A program made the position numbers and the translations under genes. From UBA11606 sp049437325 (GTDB taxonomy: Bacteria; Actinomycetota; Acidimicrobiia; Acidimicrobiales; Aldehydirespiratoraceae), in assembly GCA_049437325.1 (NCBI GenBank), contig JBMTIM010000036.1, positions 1 to 32,787 of the forward strand: 32,787 bases of DNA, read 5' to 3'. Positions 15,833 through 24,910 of the stretch are shown piece by piece. A model generated the notes under the pieces. It was not told where the DNA came from and made no database searches. It saw only the letters and a list, made by a program, of their open reading frames with translations. How positions within the stretch are numbered: position 1 is the first letter of the stretch; each line of letters begins with the position of its first letter.

Positions 15833-17227
15833 ATGGCGATCGATGAGACCGAGCTACGAACTCGGATGCGCGAGTTGGTGATGTCGGGTGAGCTGCTGAT
15901 GGATGCGACCGCCCGCGCCCGCCGCTATGTGGTCGAGGCCGATACGCGGCCGGTCGCACCGACCGCCGGCGCAGTGGCAGCACTCGAGCGTTTCCGAGAG
16001 CCGCTGCCCGAGTCGGTTGGTGATGCGGGTGAGATCCTTGCGCTGCTCGACGAGATCGGCTCGCCGGGAACCGTTGCGCAAACCGGGGCTCGCTTTTTCG
16101 GGCTTGTCAACGGTGGTGTGGTCCCCACCGCACATGCCGCCAGAGTGCTGGCCGACGCCTGGGATCAAAATGCTGCCGTCGGGGCCGTGTCGCCCACCAA
16201 TGCGGTGATCGAGGAGACGTGCCAGGCCTGGTTACGGGAACTCTTCGGGCTTCCGGACCAGACCGTGGCCGGTTTTGTCAGCGGGACCTCGCTTGCCATC
16301 GTCTGCGGACTTGCTGCGGCTCGCTGGCGTCTCCTCGAGCGCATCGGGTACGACGTCAACGCAGGCGGGCTCGGTGGGTCACCTTCACTTCGTCTCGTCA
16401 CCAGCCGTCATGCCCACAGCACCGTGGTGAAAGGCGCAGCCCTGCTCGGCTTCGGGACCGACAACATCGAGTGGGCCGACGTCGACGACCAGGGCCGACT
16501 CGACCCGACAACCCTGCCTGCGCTCGATGACCGCACCATCGTGATTCTGCAGGCCGGCAATGTGAACTCAGGGTCGTTCGATCCGATCCGCGAGTGCGTC
16601 GAGCGAAGCCGCGCGGCAGGGGCGTGGGTGCACGTCGACGGAGCCTTCGGGCTCTGGGCGGCGACGTGCGCAGCGTTGCAGCACCTCACCGACGGTCATG
16701 AAGCAGCCGACTCGTGGAGCGTCGACGGTCACAAAACCCTCAACACGCCCTACGACTGTGGGATTGCGCTCTGCGCCGACCCGGAGGCGATGGTTGCCGC
16801 ACTGCAGAACTCGGCCCCCTACATCGTTGCGTCCGAGCACCGCGACGGGATGCTCTACACCCCGGAGATGTCGCGCCGCACACGTGCCGTCGATCTGTGG
16901 GCGACCCTGCGGTACCTGGGCCGTGACGGCATCGATCGCATGGTCCTGTCGTTGCACGAACGAGCCCGGCAGTTTGCCGATGAACTCGTCGACGCCGGTT
17001 TCGACGTCGTCAACGACGTGGTGTTCAACCAGGTGATGACCCGGGTCGGCGATCAAGCAGCCACCGACAGATTCGCTGCTGCGGTTCAGGCATCGGGCGA
17101 GGCGTGGGTCGGAGGGTCAGCCTGGTTCGGTGAGCCCGTCATCCGCATCAGTGTCTGTTCGTGGATGACCTCGCCTGAGGATGTCTCCCGGGCCGTGCAA
17201 GCCTTCGTGCAGGCACGGAACGAATGA
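15833..17227 (+). CDS. Group II PLP-dependent amino acid decarboxylase
   Basis: A 464-residue fold-type I enzyme of the aromatic-L-amino-acid/glutamate decarboxylase family. Visible elements are SPTNAVIEETCQAWLRELFGLP (120-141), the GFVSGTSLAI loop (147-156), His195 in SRHAHSTV stacking on PLP, Asp269 in VHVDGAFG, and the Schiff-base Lys301 in SVDGHKTLNTPYDCG. It should decarboxylate an amino acid (aromatic, glutamate, diaminobutyrate or a C-C aldolytic variant), but the substrate is not evident. Its stop overlaps the start of the large lipoprotein by four bases (ATGA, 17224-17227), so the two are translationally coupled, although a functional link is not obvious. Confidence 0.88.
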   Translation: MAIDETELRTRMRELVMSGELLMDATARARRYVVEADTRPVAPTAGAVAALERFREPLPESVGDAGEILALLDEIGSPGTVAQTGARFFGLVNGGVVPTAHAARVLADAWDQNAAVGAVSPTNAVIEETCQAWLRELFGLPDQTVAGFVSGTSLAIVCGLAAARWRLLERIGYDVNAGGLGGSPSLRLVTSRHAHSTVVKGAALLGFGTDNIEWADVDDQGRLDPTTLPALDDRTIVILQAGNVNSGSFDPIRECVERSRAAGAWVHVDGAFGLWAATCAALQHLTDGHEAADSWSVDGHKTLNTPYDCGIALCADPEAMVAALQNSAPYIVASEHRDGMLYTPEMSRRTRAVDLWATLRYLGRDGIDRMVLSLHERARQFADELVDAGFDVVNDVVFNQVMTRVGDQAATDRFAAAVQASGEAWVGGSAWFGEPVIRISVCSWMTSPEDVSRAVQAFVQARNE

Positions 17228-20200
17228 ACGGAGCGCCGAGCTCGGGTTCCCGATGGCTGCGGGTCGTTGGCGTCGCCGCTTGCCTCGGTGTGCTTGCAGT
17301 GTCGTGCTCGGAAGGTGGTGGGGCAGAGCCGGCGTCGTCGGTCGCAGATGACTCCACTGCCGAGCTCGAGGCATCCACCGGTGCCCCGGATCCGCTCCTC
17401 GCCGAACAGAGCAAGGCTGTGGTGATCGACGTGTTCCTCGATCGTCTGCCGACCACCACCGGTGGGGTGATCGTCGCAGATCTCGAAGCCCTTCGATCCG
17501 GATTCACCGAAGACCAACTCGACCATCTTCTGGCCGGTCGTGGCTCTGCGCCCGTTGTGGCCGAGATGATCGCCGCAATCGGCTCGATCAGCGCCCATGT
17601 TGATCTGTCGAGCGCCACGACCGCCGTGCTTGCCTACGATGCTGACGACGGAGGCGATCGTGTGTTGCTCGCTGCGCTCACGACCACCGCTCCCGAGGCC
17701 GTAGTCAATGGTGATGCGTCAGGGACGGCAGCCGACGGTACGCCGCTGTTCGACGCCGGAAATGGCCGGGTCGCGACGGTCATGGCCGATGGCACGCTGA
17801 TCGTCGGGAGCTTGGTGTCAGTCGACGCCGTGTTGACCTCGACCAATGAGGAACGAGCCGGGATCGGCCCGCTCCAGACCTCTGTCGAGACGGCGATCGG
17901 CGACGGTGCGCTCGAATTCGTTCTTGGCGTGCCGGGTCTTGTCGACCCGACGTTGGTACCGCACAGCCTGGGCGGGTCGAGCGCCCTCAGTGGCAGATTC
18001 GATGTCGATGACGGTCAGATCGAGGGCCGGTTGGTCTTGCACTCCGAGGAGGCCGAGCAGTACGCGGCCACCTACAACGGCCTGAACCGTCACGCAGTGG
18101 GAGCCGATGGGGCCACCGAGACGCCGGCCGAGTTTGTGGCCCCAGACCAGGTCGTTGTGGCGCTGCCCACCTTTGCGGTCGATGCCACACCTGACGAACT
18201 GATCGAGATCCGACATCGAGCCAAGAAGTTCTTCATCGGCATGGAGGCGAGTGCCTACGCCGGTCGGGTGCCGTCCAGCGCCACCCCCTGGTTCGACCTG
18301 GTCGGCACGAGCGAGGCGGATGGTACCGACCCTCCAACGCCGGCGTCGGTGTTCTTTCGTTGGAGGTTCAAGGACGATGCGGCCATCAGGGCGTTCGAGG
18401 ACAACGAATTGCCCGAGGGGTACCGGCTCGCTCCGACACGATTCTTCGATACCGACGTCCCCGAGGGTGAGTACTTCTTTCTGCTCAACCTCTACAACGC
18501 CGGTGGTGGCTCGATCGTCGGTGGCGCCCGCGCCGAGTGGGATGTGTACGTCTACTCACCCGAGGGAGGTCCAGATCCGAACCCGGGTGAGCGCCCTCGT
18601 TTCTTCGTCGTCGACGCACTCGCCGAGCAGGTGTCGTTCGATCCCGTGAACCTCGTCACCCCAGCCGAGCCGCTCTCGCACGCCATCATCGATGGTCAGG
18701 TCACATCGACCGTGGCGACCTTCGACGGCGAGGCGACGCGATCGGTGTGGCAATCGTCATTCCCACAGCCTGACCCGGCCGTCAACGACGTGGCCCGATT
18801 CACGCGCGAGATGGCGATCGGAAACGATTACATCTACTGGGGCTACGGCGCAGCCGACCGAGTGCTCTACAACGGCACCACCTACAACTACGACGCGTTC
18901 TTCATCGACCCCGACGATGTGGCGTACGTCGACAACAGTCGATGGGCCGACTACCTCGATCCTGCGTTGGTCGACGTCGTGTACTACGACAATTCGCTCG
19001 AATATGTGGTGTCTCCGCTCGTCAATCTCGCCTCCGACCAGCTCGACATCACCCCCGAATGGCGTCAAGAACTCCTGGCGTTCAAGTCCAACGGTCACCA
19101 AGAGGGTCTGATGCGCAAAGCGGTCGAACTGCTCTTTCGTGGGCAAGGCGACGCCATGGTCGGGTTCGACGTCATGAACGAGACCCCGTCGACCTTCGCT
19201 CACGTCGAGATCACCGACCCCGCGGGGTTTGCCGCCGCGATCGACCTGCCCCCATCGATGACGCTTGCACCGATCGCGCTGCTCGAGGGCAGTCCTCGGC
19301 GCTACTACCTGACGGTCTCGGTGTACGAGATCGACGGCTCGACCGAAGGGACTCGCGCCGAGTGGAGCACCTACGTCGATTTCGGTGACGGCAGACCGAA
19401 ACAGTTCATCGTGCGGCTGCAGACCGAACACCTTGGGATCGCCCCCGAGATGCTCGTCAACCTGCCGAGCACGGTCGAGCATGTGCTCGACGGTGCGACG
19501 CTGACCACCCACCTCCGCAGTGACGGCCTCTCCTTCGTCGCTTCCCTCGACACGACCGACACCGAGGATGTTGACCTGACCATGGACTGGGTCGAGAGCG
19601 GTGACCTCGTCTGCTATCGAGGCGGCGTCTGCGACGCGCTCTTCTACGACGCCGAGACGCTCGATGTGCCCGTCCGGGTTGCCCAGAGTCCGGAGTTCGC
19701 CCTCGAAACGCCGTGGGACGCTCACCTCGACACCGCAACGTTGGAGATGTTCTTCCGGCCGAACTTCCAGGAGTATGCGGTGAAGCGTTGGTTCAATCTG
19801 GACGTCCCGGTCGACGAGTTGCCATTCAGCGGGATCGAGTCAGCGACGCACACGATCACCGGGCGGGGCACGCTGGTCGGACGGACCAACGGGATCGTCG
19901 ATTCCGTGTACACCTACAGCGGCGATGCCCGAATCGACGAGGGGAGGCTCGTGTTCGCCATGGACCAGGAGATCTCCAACAGCCTCGGTGTTGGGAACAT
20001 CTTCACGACTGGGTCGTTCGATCTGTCGACCGGAACCGGTACGCAGACCGTTGTCGATTGCCTTGGTCCTGCTCTGCTGTGCAGCGACATCGTCAACGGG
20101 TCGACAACGATCTACACCGCAGGTGAGCTCGATGCCAGTGACGGTGCCGCCATCACCTGGCGTGTCGATCTGGCGATTGTGCTGGGTGGAGCCTTCGGAA

Positions 20201-20241
20201 TCGCCGACAGCGAGTCGAGCTTCGAGGCGACCGTCGACTAG
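17224..20241 (+). CDS. Large lipoprotein with internal duplication resembling acetoacetate decarboxylase
   Basis: A 1005-residue exported lipoprotein. The signal peptide is hydrophobic (11-27) with lipobox LAVSC (Cys28), then an acidic Ser/Thr linker. Residues about 60-320 form an N-terminal domain I cannot name. Two long repeats follow. In repeat 1, LPEGYRLAP (396-404) leads to GEYFFLLNLY and GARAEWDVYV (434-443). In repeat 2, LPPSMTLAP (675-683) leads to RRYYLTVSVY and GTRAEWSTYV (709-718). Each repeat continues with a HAIIDG or HVLDG strand, a YW/CY-rich strand and a closing VNL or FNL. This order resembles the acetoacetate-decarboxylase-like barrel, which is an inference. The C-terminal 130 residues are beta-rich with a Cys946-Cys953 pair. 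It may bind a ligand at the cell surface. The gene ends in CTAG shared with the convergent gene. Confidence 0.75.
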   Translation: MNGAPSSGSRWLRVVGVAACLGVLAVSCSEGGGAEPASSVADDSTAELEASTGAPDPLLAEQSKAVVIDVFLDRLPTTTGGVIVADLEALRSGFTEDQLDHLLAGRGSAPVVAEMIAAIGSISAHVDLSSATTAVLAYDADDGGDRVLLAALTTTAPEAVVNGDASGTAADGTPLFDAGNGRVATVMADGTLIVGSLVSVDAVLTSTNEERAGIGPLQTSVETAIGDGALEFVLGVPGLVDPTLVPHSLGGSSALSGRFDVDDGQIEGRLVLHSEEAEQYAATYNGLNRHAVGADGATETPAEFVAPDQVVVALPTFAVDATPDELIEIRHRAKKFFIGMEASAYAGRVPSSATPWFDLVGTSEADGTDPPTPASVFFRWRFKDDAAIRAFEDNELPEGYRLAPTRFFDTDVPEGEYFFLLNLYNAGGGSIVGGARAEWDVYVYSPEGGPDPNPGERPRFFVVDALAEQVSFDPVNLVTPAEPLSHAIIDGQVTSTVATFDGEATRSVWQSSFPQPDPAVNDVARFTREMAIGNDYIYWGYGAADRVLYNGTTYNYDAFFIDPDDVAYVDNSRWADYLDPALVDVVYYDNSLEYVVSPLVNLASDQLDITPEWRQELLAFKSNGHQEGLMRKAVELLFRGQGDAMVGFDVMNETPSTFAHVEITDPAGFAAAIDLPPSMTLAPIALLEGSPRRYYLTVSVYEIDGSTEGTRAEWSTYVDFGDGRPKQFIVRLQTEHLGIAPEMLVNLPSTVEHVLDGATLTTHLRSDGLSFVASLDTTDTEDVDLTMDWVESGDLVCYRGGVCDALFYDAETLDVPVRVAQSPEFALETPWDAHLDTATLEMFFRPNFQEYAVKRWFNLDVPVDELPFSGIESATHTITGRGTLVGRTNGIVDSVYTYSGDARIDEGRLVFAMDQEISNSLGVGNIFTTGSFDLSTGTGTQTVVDCLGPALLCSDIVNGSTTIYTAGELDASDGAAITWRVDLAIVLGGAFGIADSESSFEATVD

Positions 20242-21869
20242 CTGATCTTCGGGGCGTCTTCGCCGACGAAACGGTCACGCAGTTCCCGTTTGAGCACTTT
20301 GCCGGTGGCATTGCGGGGAAGTGCATCGATCACCGCGATGTCGACAGGGACCTTGAACTTGGCCAGTCGCTGCGCGCAATAGGACTGCACCAGCTGTCGG
20401 TCGATCTCGGCCCCATCGTCGACGACGAGTACGGCCAACCCGGCCTCGCCCCACCGGTCGCTCGGCACGCCGATCACCGCAGCCTCGACGACGCCGTCGA
20501 TCTGATAGAGAACGTTCTCGACCTCGGCCGGATAGACGTTCTCTCCCCCCGAGATGTACATGTCTTTCCAGCGATCGACGATGTAGACGAAGCCGTCTTC
20601 GTCCATGCGGGCAGCGTCGCCGGTCTTGAGCCAACGACCCTCGAATGCCGATGCCGTCGCCTCCGGTTTGTTCCAGTAGCCGGGTGTGATGTGGGGGCCG
20701 GCGACCCAGAGTTCACCCATCTCGTCGGGGCCGCAGTCGCCACCGTCGTCGTCGACGATGCGGAACTCGGTGTGCATGAGCGCCTTTCCCGTCGATCCGA
20801 CCTTCCTGAGCGCATCGTCGGGGTCGAGAAAGATGGCTGCAGGGCTCGTCTCGGTCATCCCGAAGCCCTGCAGCAGCGGTACGCCGCGCTCGCTCCAGGC
20901 TTCCATGATCGCAAGCGCGCACGGCGCACCGCCGACGCCGGCGACGCGAAGACGAGAGAGGTCGGTTGTCTCGAAATCGGGGTGTTGCATCATGAATTGG
21001 TAGGGGGCAGGAACTCCGAAGAAGTGCGTCACGCCCTGGTTCGGGTCGCCGATCACGCCGAGCGCCTGACCGGGTTCGAACGTCTCGAGCAGCACAACGG
21101 TGCCTCCGGCATGTAACACCGGGTTGCTGTAGCAGTTCAGACCGCCCGTGTGGAACAGCGGGAGAATGTTGAGATGCACCGTGTCGAGCCCGATCCCCCC
21201 GGGGATGCCCAGGTTGACGCAGTTCCAGAAGTTCATGCCGTGGGTGATCATCGCCCCCTTGGGCAGGCCCGTCGTGCCCGACGTGTACATGATCGTGACG
21301 ACGTCGTCATGGGTGAGCGTGACCCGCGCCGCTGCATGTCCCTCGTGGGCGGCGATGGCCCGCTCGTAGGCGGAGTCGGGCGTGCCGCCATCGATCTGGA
21401 CGATCGTGTCGATGGAACACAGCTCTTGGAGTTCGGTGGCTGCCGCTGCGAACTCGACATCATGGAAGAGCACCTTCGGCGACGAGTCGTTGAGGATGTA
21501 CTCGAGTTCGTTGACGGTGAGGCGCCAGTTGAGCAGCACACAGATGGCACCGTTGCGTTGGCATGCAAACTGCACATCGAAAAATTCGACCCCGTTGTGG
21601 GCGAGTACCGCGATTCGATCCCCTCGTTCGACCCCCACCGAGGCGAGGTAGGCGGTCATGGCATCGACTCGTCGGTCGAGGTCGCGGTAGGTGAAGGAGC
21701 GGGCCCGGTCCAGTTCGCGAATCGCTTCCTTTCCGCCACGGTTCTTGGCGTGGTGATCGATCCAGTCGTAGACCCTCGGCGCACCCCGACCGGCCGGCCG
21801 CGACGTTCGCAGGGCAGCAGCGGCATCCGGATCGAGCTCGAATGTGGTGTCGTTGTCGTACATCGCCAT
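20238..21869 (-). CDS. Acyl-CoA synthetase (AMP-binding, FadD-like)
   Basis: A 543-residue ANL-superfamily ligase that activates a carboxylic acid to its CoA thioester through an acyl adenylate. The phosphate loop is Tyr195-Gly205 (YTSGTTGLPKG). GFGMTETSPA is the A5 motif, LKTGDAARMDEDGF with DRWKDMYISGGENVYPAEVE covers A7-A8, and PRNATGKVLKREL holds the catalytic Lys524. The chain preference cannot be read from sequence. The start is ATG 21869 with AGGAGG about five bases upstream, and a second in-frame ATG two codons later is less well placed. Longer extensions would overlap the divergent PhyH gene. It could feed acyl-CoA to the thioesterase and lipid genes elsewhere in the window, which is inference. 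Confidence 0.93.
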   Translation of the reverse strand: MAMYDNDTTFELDPDAAAALRTSRPAGRGAPRVYDWIDHHAKNRGGKEAIRELDRARSFTYRDLDRRVDAMTAYLASVGVERGDRIAVLAHNGVEFFDVQFACQRNGAICVLLNWRLTVNELEYILNDSSPKVLFHDVEFAAAATELQELCSIDTIVQIDGGTPDSAYERAIAAHEGHAAARVTLTHDDVVTIMYTSGTTGLPKGAMITHGMNFWNCVNLGIPGGIGLDTVHLNILPLFHTGGLNCYSNPVLHAGGTVVLLETFEPGQALGVIGDPNQGVTHFFGVPAPYQFMMQHPDFETTDLSRLRVAGVGGAPCALAIMEAWSERGVPLLQGFGMTETSPAAIFLDPDDALRKVGSTGKALMHTEFRIVDDDGGDCGPDEMGELWVAGPHITPGYWNKPEATASAFEGRWLKTGDAARMDEDGFVYIVDRWKDMYISGGENVYPAEVENVLYQIDGVVEAAVIGVPSDRWGEAGLAVLVVDDGAEIDRQLVQSYCAQRLAKFKVPVDIAVIDALPRNATGKVLKRELRDRFVGEDAPKIS

Positions 21870-21896
21870 GGCGTGTCCTCCTCGTCGGCCGCAGCG

Positions 21897-21902
21897 TAGT
21901 GT
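21897..21902 (+). promoter_or_regulatory. -10 element TAGTGT, leaderless start of the PhyH-like gene
   Basis: TAGTGT ends six bases before ATG 21909 and no Shine-Dalgarno sequence is present, so transcription probably starts at the start codon. It lies in a 39-base divergent gap. Confidence 0.45.
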
Positions 21903-21908
21903 CCGGCC

Positions 21909-22712
21909 ATGACAGGGATCCCGAGTTGTGACGCCGGCGAGGATGTCGACCGCATGTACGACGTGTTGGCCGATACCGGCGTGCTCGTCGTGCACGGCAT
22001 GGCGACCGAGGATGACGTCGCCGCAGTGCGTGGTGACCTGGCCCCGTACCTCGAGGAGACGGTGGCGCAACCCGACGATCCCGACGCGTTCTATCCGGGC
22101 CTTACCCGCAGGCTCACCGCACTGATGCACCGTTCACCGACGGCGCGCGAGTTGATGATGCACCCCGTCGTCGAGGCGATGGGGGAGCGTCATCTCGGTC
22201 CGAACTGCAAAACCTGGACCCTCAATGTCAGCGCTGCGCTCGAGGTTGGACCGGGTGCTCGCGATCAGGCCCTCCATCGTGAAGAAGACCTCTACCCATT
22301 CTTCGAGCTTCCTCGTCCGAATCTGATCTTGGCCTCGATGTGGGCGATGTCGGACTTCACCGTCGACAACGGCGGCACCCAGGTCGTGCCTGGGAGTCAC
22401 CGGTGGCCCGCCGGACGCCTGGCCGAGGATCACGAGATCGTTCGAGCTGACATGCCGGTCGGCTCGGTGCTGTTCTGGCTCGGCGGGGTCCTCCACGGAG
22501 CTGGCGCGAACGTCACGGCCGATGACTGGCGTTGCGGCATGATCCTCACCTACAACCTCAGTTTCCTGCGTCAGGAGGAGAACCAGCACGTGTCGATGCC
22601 GCTCGCAGACGCGCTTCGACTGCCCGCAGATGTGCAGGCCCGGCTCGGTTTCGCTCAAGACAATGGTGACGGCCTCGGATTCTTCGATCTGCGACCGGTG
22701 CTCGGAACGTGA
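21909..22712 (+). CDS. Phytanoyl-CoA dioxygenase (PhyH)-family protein with H-x-E iron motif
   Basis: A 267-residue Fe(II)/2-oxoglutarate oxygenase-like protein. The PhyH layout is visible: VLVVHGMATEDDVAAVRGDL (25-44), QALHREEDLYPFFE (120-133), the NGGTQVVPGSHRW block (154-166), GSVLFWLGGVLHGAGAN (185-201) with distal His196, and Arg208. The proximal iron pair, normally His-x-Asp, here reads His123-Arg-Glu125 with a further Glu126 and Asp127. Substitution of Asp by Glu may be tolerated or may change activity. Such enzymes hydroxylate acyl or small-molecule substrates, and the substrate here is unknown. The conserved block IDDVAAV-like N-terminus and full length argue that it is intact. Confidence 0.8.
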   Translation: MTGIPSCDAGEDVDRMYDVLADTGVLVVHGMATEDDVAAVRGDLAPYLEETVAQPDDPDAFYPGLTRRLTALMHRSPTARELMMHPVVEAMGERHLGPNCKTWTLNVSAALEVGPGARDQALHREEDLYPFFELPRPNLILASMWAMSDFTVDNGGTQVVPGSHRWPAGRLAEDHEIVRADMPVGSVLFWLGGVLHGAGANVTADDWRCGMILTYNLSFLRQEENQHVSMPLADALRLPADVQARLGFAQDNGDGLGFFDLRPVLGT

Positions 22713-22757
22713 CGGCTGCGGTGGAGGCTGCAGCACGCAGACCTCCGCCCCCGAGGT

Positions 22758-24140
22758 CTATGACGCTGCCCGCGTCCAGAGGCGGTCACACACGTCGAGC
22801 CACAGTTGGGTGGTGAGCTTGAGTGACTCGGTGTCGATGCGCTCGTTGTGCCCGTGGAAGCGGTTGAGGAATTCTTCCACCGACACCTGGTTGCTCAACA
22901 ATCCGGCGCCATAGGCCGCCGTGCCCTTGCGTCGAAAGAACCTGGCGTCGGTTCCGCCGGTCACGAGGCTCGGCACCACCCGAGCGTTCGGGTAGGCGAT
23001 CTGGATCGAGTCGACCATCGCATCCCAGAGTGGCGTGTCGGTGGTGGTCGGCTGCGCCGCATCCTGCATGTTGGGAAGGAGGGGCGTGATCTCACAGTCG
23101 GGCATGAGGTCCGGCCCGATGATCTCGACCAGCAGGTCGTCGATCTCCTGTTGTGTCTGCCCCGGCATCATCCGGATGTCGAGCGCAAGTGTCGCCTTGT
23201 GGGCAATCGTGTTCAACTTGTCACCCGCAGTCATCATGTTCGGGCTGATCGTCGTGTGGCAGCACGAATGGGTGTTGCGGGCCAGTCCCGGTGGCAGCGA
23301 CGCCAGCGTTTCTTTGATCAGACCCGGATCGAGCAGCCCTTTTTGCTGCTCGGGGGTGAGGCCGAGGGCCTTGACTCGATCGCGGAACATGTCGTCGATG
23401 TGGGGTTCGAGTTCAGCCTGTTGGACGCGACGGACGATCTCGGCCGCCTTCATCAGCGCGTTGTCGGTGGCGTACGGCATCGAACCATGGCCCGGTGTCC
23501 CGTGGACGGTGATCTGACGGGCCGCCCCGGTTTTCTCACCGGCGGTGAGCAGCACCCAGGTGCCGTCGTCGGCGTGTGACGGCGTGCCCCCGTACTCGGT
23601 CAGCATGTAGTCGCAACCGACGATGTCCCAGTGCTTCTCGACGATAGGGCCGGCACCCAGCACCCCTCCGGCCTCCTCGTCGGCGACGGCGAAGTAGATG
23701 ATGTCGCCCGGGTAGCGCTTCCCTGAACGCACGATGTCACGAAAGGCGACCAGCATCGAGGCCGTGAGGTTCAACATGTCGACCGCACCGCGACCCCAGA
23801 CCTCGTCCACGCCATCAGCAGATCTGATCAGCTCGCCGCCGAACGGGTCGTTGACCCAGCCTGCTGGATCGACCGGTACGACGTCGGTATGGCCCATGAG
23901 GCAGAGTGAGGGCGCGTCGGGGTCGGTGCCCTTGTAGCGGGCGACCACCGAGGTACGCCCTTCCCGTTCCTCGAACGTGTCGAAGTCGAGTCCAAGGCCC
24001 TCGAGTTCGTTGCGGACGAGTTCGGCATTGCGAAACTCGTTCCCACTGTCGGGCGTTCCGTCGTTCACGCATTGGTTGCGGATCATTTCCTGCAGCAATG
24101 CGACGGTCTCGCCGGTCAACGTGTCGATGTCAGTCACCAT
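22758..24140 (-). CDS. M20/M25/M40 family metallopeptidase
   Basis: A 460-residue di-zinc hydrolase of the ArgE/DapE/carboxypeptidase group. The first zinc His is His84 in LMGHTDVVP with Asp86 nearby. The bridging Asp is Asp121 in WGRGAVDM. The catalytic Glu pair is Glu155-Glu156 in AVADEEAGG. The dimerisation domain follows (about 205-330), with QITVHGTPGHGSMP at its start. The late zinc ligand is His in RFHGHNERID near 433-436, and TGGTDARFF is typical. It cleaves an N-acyl amino acid or small peptide. The substrate is undetermined. It is divergent from the CMD-like gene, and its start lies directly after a leaderless-type -10. Confidence 0.92.
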   Translation of the reverse strand: MVTDIDTLTGETVALLQEMIRNQCVNDGTPDSGNEFRNAELVRNELEGLGLDFDTFEEREGRTSVVARYKGTDPDAPSLCLMGHTDVVPVDPAGWVNDPFGGELIRSADGVDEVWGRGAVDMLNLTASMLVAFRDIVRSGKRYPGDIIYFAVADEEAGGVLGAGPIVEKHWDIVGCDYMLTEYGGTPSHADDGTWVLLTAGEKTGAARQITVHGTPGHGSMPYATDNALMKAAEIVRRVQQAELEPHIDDMFRDRVKALGLTPEQQKGLLDPGLIKETLASLPPGLARNTHSCCHTTISPNMMTAGDKLNTIAHKATLALDIRMMPGQTQQEIDDLLVEIIGPDLMPDCEITPLLPNMQDAAQPTTTDTPLWDAMVDSIQIAYPNARVVPSLVTGGTDARFFRRKGTAAYGAGLLSNQVSVEEFLNRFHGHNERIDTESLKLTTQLWLDVCDRLWTRAAS

Positions 24141-24146
24141 GTCGCG

Positions 24147-24152
24147 ACTGTA
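24147..24152 (-). promoter_or_regulatory. -10 element TACAGT, leaderless start of the M20 peptidase gene
   Basis: On the reverse strand TACAGT (24152-24147) ends six bases before ATG 24140, with no ribosome binding site between them. The same hexamer precedes the MetE-like gene. Confidence 0.45.
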
Positions 24153-24244
24153 TGCGAGAGACGGTTGCCGCGAGGAACGCTGTCGCGTCGAGCAGAGCGG
24201 TGCCCCAGGTGTACCTGTGCGCCACGACCTGCCATGCTCGGCGC

Positions 24245-24877
24245 ATGCCTCGCCTCAGAGAGATCCGTCGAAGCGACGACAACGCACCGATCGTGAAGAC
24301 CATGTACCGCTTCCTGTTCGGCGATCGTGACCCGGTCGACGAGCGGGGAACGGCGACTGGGACCCCTGGCGACTGGTGGACCGTCTTTGCCAATTCACCC
24401 GATGTGCTCGAACACGCCGTGCTCGGGTTTCGGCTCTACCAAAGCCCAACCCGGGAGTTGGCACCGGTGTTGCGAGAACTCGGCCAGACCCGCGCCGGGT
24501 ACGCAGCTGCGAGCCAGTTCGTCTTCTCTCAGCACTGCAAGTCGCTTCGCGGTCTCGGCGTTTCCGAGGAGAAGATCGCAGCGATCCCGGCGTGGGCGAC
24601 GTCGGACCTGTTCGATCCGACGGAGCGCCTCGTCCTCGCCTATACGGACTGTCTCGTCTACGACCACGGGCGGGTTCCCGACGGCATTTTCGAGCCGCTG
24701 AAAGAAGCGATCGGTGACACTGCGCTGCTGGAACTCACCTACATCACGACCCTGTATTTCAAGCATGCGGTAATGTCGAGAGCGCTTCGCACGGAGTACG
24801 ACGATGTCGAGGACCGGATCACCGAGGTCGTGGTCGACGGCGCCGAGCAAGAGATCCTGTCGATTCAAGGCCAATGA
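24245..24877 (+). CDS. Carboxymuconolactone decarboxylase/AhpD-like protein
   Basis: A 210-residue all-helical protein. The second half has the CMD-family order: RAGYAAASQFVFSQHCKSLRGLGVSEEKIAAIPAW in sense (split across 83-117), then LFDPTERLVLAYTD and TALLELTYITTLY. In AhpD the active site is a Cys-x-x-Cys with a nearby His. Here only one cysteine is in place (Cys98, beside His97), so peroxidase disulfide chemistry is unlikely and a CMD-like or unknown lyase role is more plausible. The start is ATG 24245. A weak -10-like CATGCT ends six bases before it. The glutamine amidotransferase begins 33 bases downstream, which suggests an operon. Confidence 0.78.
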   Translation: MPRLREIRRSDDNAPIVKTMYRFLFGDRDPVDERGTATGTPGDWWTVFANSPDVLEHAVLGFRLYQSPTRELAPVLRELGQTRAGYAAASQFVFSQHCKSLRGLGVSEEKIAAIPAWATSDLFDPTERLVLAYTDCLVYDHGRVPDGIFEPLKEAIGDTALLELTYITTLYFKHAVMSRALRTEYDDVEDRITEVVVDGAEQEILSIQGQ

Positions 24878-24910
24878 TCGACATCACAGTGCCGGGGGAG
24901 GGTCGGATCC

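Noticed and set aside
18757..19725. 322-residue reverse frame opposite the large lipoprotein
   Set aside because: No signal, domain or ribosome site, and the composition is that of an antisense shadow of the lipoprotein gene.
24233..24238. CATGCT as the -10 of the CMD-like gene
   Set aside because: It does not fit TANNNT at the first position, so it is too weak to list as a promoter.
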